From Clavelina lepadiformis (taxonomy: Eukaryota; Chordata; Ascidiacea; Aplousobranchia; Clavelinidae): a stretch of 64,000 bases of DNA. Shown here in pieces: positions 61,129 through 64,000 of this stretch. Both the position numbers and the translations under genes were made by a program. The notes beneath the pieces are model-generated. The model was given only the letters and a program-made list of their open reading frames with translations. It had not been told where the DNA came from and made no database searches. Position 1 is the first letter of the stretch. Every line of letters begins with the position of its first letter. The stretch lies in the NCBI RefSeq assembly GCF_947623445.1, contig NC_135246.1, positions 10,461,856 to 10,525,855 of the forward strand. The letters run 5' to 3'.

Positions 61129-64000
61129 ATTTTGTAAAATTTAATATTCTTAAGTCTTTGTAGTATTTGTGACGACCGAAGAGCTTTGTGTTGTAATGGC
61201 TTTTCGGATGCGTCTGGCGTTAACGTTATGGGTCCCATTTAGTCAGTATGAACAAGGTCCAGCGATATTCCGCCCTTTCGGAGCTCAATCTGTTATATCA
61301 AAGTTGTGCTTTAACTTGACTTGCGTGAAAGTACACCTGTAGTTTCTATGCGATTTTGTTGGAACAAACGCAAATCCCGATACGTTCAATATTTGTTTCC
61401 TTTTTTGCCGTCCCAAGTTTTTTATGAACAAGTAAGACGTGAGGAATAGTAGCAAAAGAAGTTCACAGATCTGTCAACTGGACTTCTGTAATATTTTGGT
61501 ATATGTAGTCAAACCTTTACCCCACAAAAGAACTGCAAGAGCCCGTGGGCCGTGGTGATACTGATGTGTTAGAAATACGTTGAAACCTAAAGGTACGTTT
61601 ATGTACTGCTGCAAATATTACATGTTAGCGTCTCTACAAATGTATTCAGTACCCCATTGGAAAAATTTGCATTGCTGTAATCACTCACTTTATAAAATTA
61701 GTCGATTTCACCCGGTTATAGACCGGGCAGTTTGTCTTTTGTTTATATAACGGACATAGCCCTGCAAACTGCAGAGGTTACCAAAACACGTGCAAAACTG
61801 CTATAAATCAAAGCTCAAACGCCCCCCACCTCCAATAAACAAAGGTTAAACACCTATGCATAACAACAATTCAATGACCGGGTCTTGCTTATTTGTAATT
61901 TTTAAATTAAAATTTTGTAGTTGTTTTTTTCCGGGAATATTTCATGACCTGGGTAATAAAACACATACACGCAGACAAGAGATACGACAGTAGACTTTGC
62001 GTGAAAATATTCTCGTATCTAATCGCTTTTCGGTTCCGCATCTAGTGCCTTAATTTTCCTTTGTATTCTCCTACCGGCCTGATACAAATCACCGTAAACC
62101 ACACGCATTATCAATCTCACGGCGGGGGATTTTTGTTGTTGATCTATGACGTAACAATGATATCGTGTGGATTGAACTCCTAAACCACGACGATCAGAAA
62201 TGCCATAATGCCCTTTAAACTGTGAATGCGATCGTTGTCGTGGCGTCCATAAGCCCGATCGCTTCCTTTTCGTGACAACCTATGGCGATACACCGTTTTA
62301 AACTATGCGATGTCTGAGAAAATTGCGTCTTTTATGCTAATTATTGACATTTTTGTCAACATTTTCCAATTGAACCAACTCTTGGAAGAACTGTTCCAAG
62401 GTGTAATGCTGTGTACTTCACACCGTATGCGGCTGGTGAGTTGCTAATCACATACAATATATACCAATATGTCAGAAGCAGCATATGGTGTGTGTACATG
62501 ATACAGTATTTGACAAATGTGTGTAAAACAGCCTGACGTGCATAAGTATGGTTATGATATTTTGTGTCTTTTGCATAGCAAATCTACAAGCCTTTCCAGC
62601 TTCAGTTCGCATAACGTATCACCATGAAGACTGGTTAATAATAATAATAAACTGTTGGGGTTCTGGAACAAGCAAAGTCGCACATGCTCATTTAAATAAT
62701 CATATACTATTTTTAATACCAACGTGATTGTAATTTTCCAAACCGCCATAAAAGTATCAAGTTATGCTTTTGTTGTGGGAATACGGTTTTACTATGTAAA
62801 GGTAAAATTGCGTAATAGACCTGCCCAACCAGTAACATTGCGTTTCCCGCCAAACTTCATACAAAGTTCAAATCCTTGCTTGTAGAAAGCTGAAATGTAA
62901 ACCAAGGAAATGATTAGGTCTACTTTGGCGATTCCTTTGATGTCTAGTTTTTAAACTTTTAATCCCCATACCAGTGAATTTCATACAGATCGCTTCTATT
63001 TTGATATGTATGCTTTTTTGTGGCAGAATGACCGTCAAGCCAATGTGAGCATAATGCTTTTGCAGTGTTATTGAAACAGACTCTTATTTGTATGTTAAAT
63101 TCTGCATGAAAGTTCTGCTTTCGCCCATGGAGCCGCTACCAGCGGGGAAGTGATGTTTTAGCTTTCTGTGCAAGACGCTGATGTGCTCATTTCCTTTTCG
63201 TTCGTTGCCCAATGCTGCACTTTTTTCTTGTTTCTTCTATACTCTTCGGGAGCGATTGTGTCATTACTCGTGACCTGTTCCTTTTTTTAGATTCATTTTT
63301 CTCCTGTTGTTTTCACTGAGTGGCTACGACAGCATCTTACGAGTTGCCTAATAATGGCTGGTCGTTTTGCCTGATGTAAATATATACCCAGTTGGCTTGG
63401 TTGTTAGTGTAACTTTTTTGGCAGAAATAAATATTGTGTTGCTTGACTTTCTTTTCCAGTGCTGTACCGAAGTGCTTGCTAGCTATCGATCCAATACTTT
63501 TGCTCTGGAAATTTTTCGCTCGAGGCGCAGTACGTTCTCATCGGCGATGTTCACGATTTCAATTCTCTCTGGTTTTTGCCAGACTTTGTTAATTGGTGCT
63601 GCGTATGCTTAGCTTCCATACCGTAGTTTGCGGGGAATGTGATGGTTGTATTTAATGTTTATATTATTCTCAAACGCTACTTCTGTTGTGTTTTTAACGA
63701 AATATATTCAGAAAATGTATTTTCGTCTGTCAAATTACGCGTTAATTTCATAGCATAGTTTTACGCCACCTCAGCTACTACGGTCCGGAGTTGAATCATC
63801 TGAATAACTCTTGTTTTAGCCATATGAATGACTTCCGTTAATACGTTTTACTATACGCGTATTTTTCCTTTTATTCCATACACGTTTTAACGTAATATAT
63901 GCGTTTTTACTTGAAAACGCGCAAACGTATGGTTACCTCTGAGTCCACCATAAAGTCTCACGATGTCATTCATCAGCCGAAATTCAAGTCCGAAAAATTA

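Larger units (their letters stand above)
59310..64000 (+). other. ARID1 intron 1, incomplete
   Basis: No second ARID1 exon is recognisable, so the intron is at least 4.7 kb, the longest in the window. A relatively GC-rich, CpG-containing island at about 60780-61130 carries a CCAAT box and an NRF1-like site and may be an internal promoter. Otherwise only short unrelated frames are seen. Confidence 0.5.

Overview
This is an AT-rich eukaryotic (animal) segment with GT-AG introns and a few GC-AG introns. I rebuilt six protein-coding genes exon by exon from reading frames, splice signals and remembered human family sequences. Gene content (ARL6, a p47phox/NOXO-type PX protein, one mixed-lineage kinase, alpha-L-fucosidase, QRSL1, ARID1), introns of mostly 100-1000 bases and about one gene per 9 kb suggest a compact deuterostome genome. 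My best guess is a tunicate such as Ciona, but the sequence alone does not settle this.

Layout. 0-10.7 kb: mostly empty; a possible first exon of an unknown gene lies at the left edge on the minus strand. 10.7-11.8 kb: ARL6 (minus, 4 exons). 15.2-17.5 kb: a PX-domain protein of the p47phox/NOXO1/SH3PXD2 type without SH3 domains (minus, 5 exons), with a hAT-type MITE in its first intron. 22.9-33.7 kb: a complete mixed-lineage kinase gene (minus, 13 exons, 1347 codons). 37.2-38.1 kb: a pogo-like non-autonomous element next to a broken reading frame. 39.9-46.3 kb: secreted/lysosomal alpha-L-fucosidase (minus, 9 coding exons), with a 2.36 kb long-inverted-repeat transposon relic in intron 2. 47.5 kb: a tRNA-derived SINE relic. 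49.5-53.2 kb: QRSL1, the mitochondrial GatA subunit (plus, 10 exons), divergent from the fucosidase. 58.6-59.3 kb: first coding exon of ARID1/BAF250 (plus), preceded by a 41-codon upstream ORF; its first intron runs off the right edge.

How the genes relate. There is no operon-like arrangement. ARL6 is a ciliary BBSome GTPase, the PX protein belongs to a family that organises NADPH oxidases or podosomes, MLK is a JNK-pathway MAP3K, FUCA is a glycosidase, QRSL1 makes mitochondrial Gln-tRNA and ARID1 is a SWI/SNF subunit; they are unrelated neighbours.

Most notable: (i) the PX protein with no SH3 module; (ii) an ~80-residue charged, probably helical insertion inside the fucosidase C-terminal domain; (iii) a ~16-residue insertion near the ARL6 C terminus; (iv) GC-AG introns and competing in-frame 5' splice sites, inferred from homology; (v) the long-TIR element, which keeps a decayed 'YDxxWW...FMH' domain. 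All exon models are hand-built and all homology statements rest on memory of the families, not on searches.
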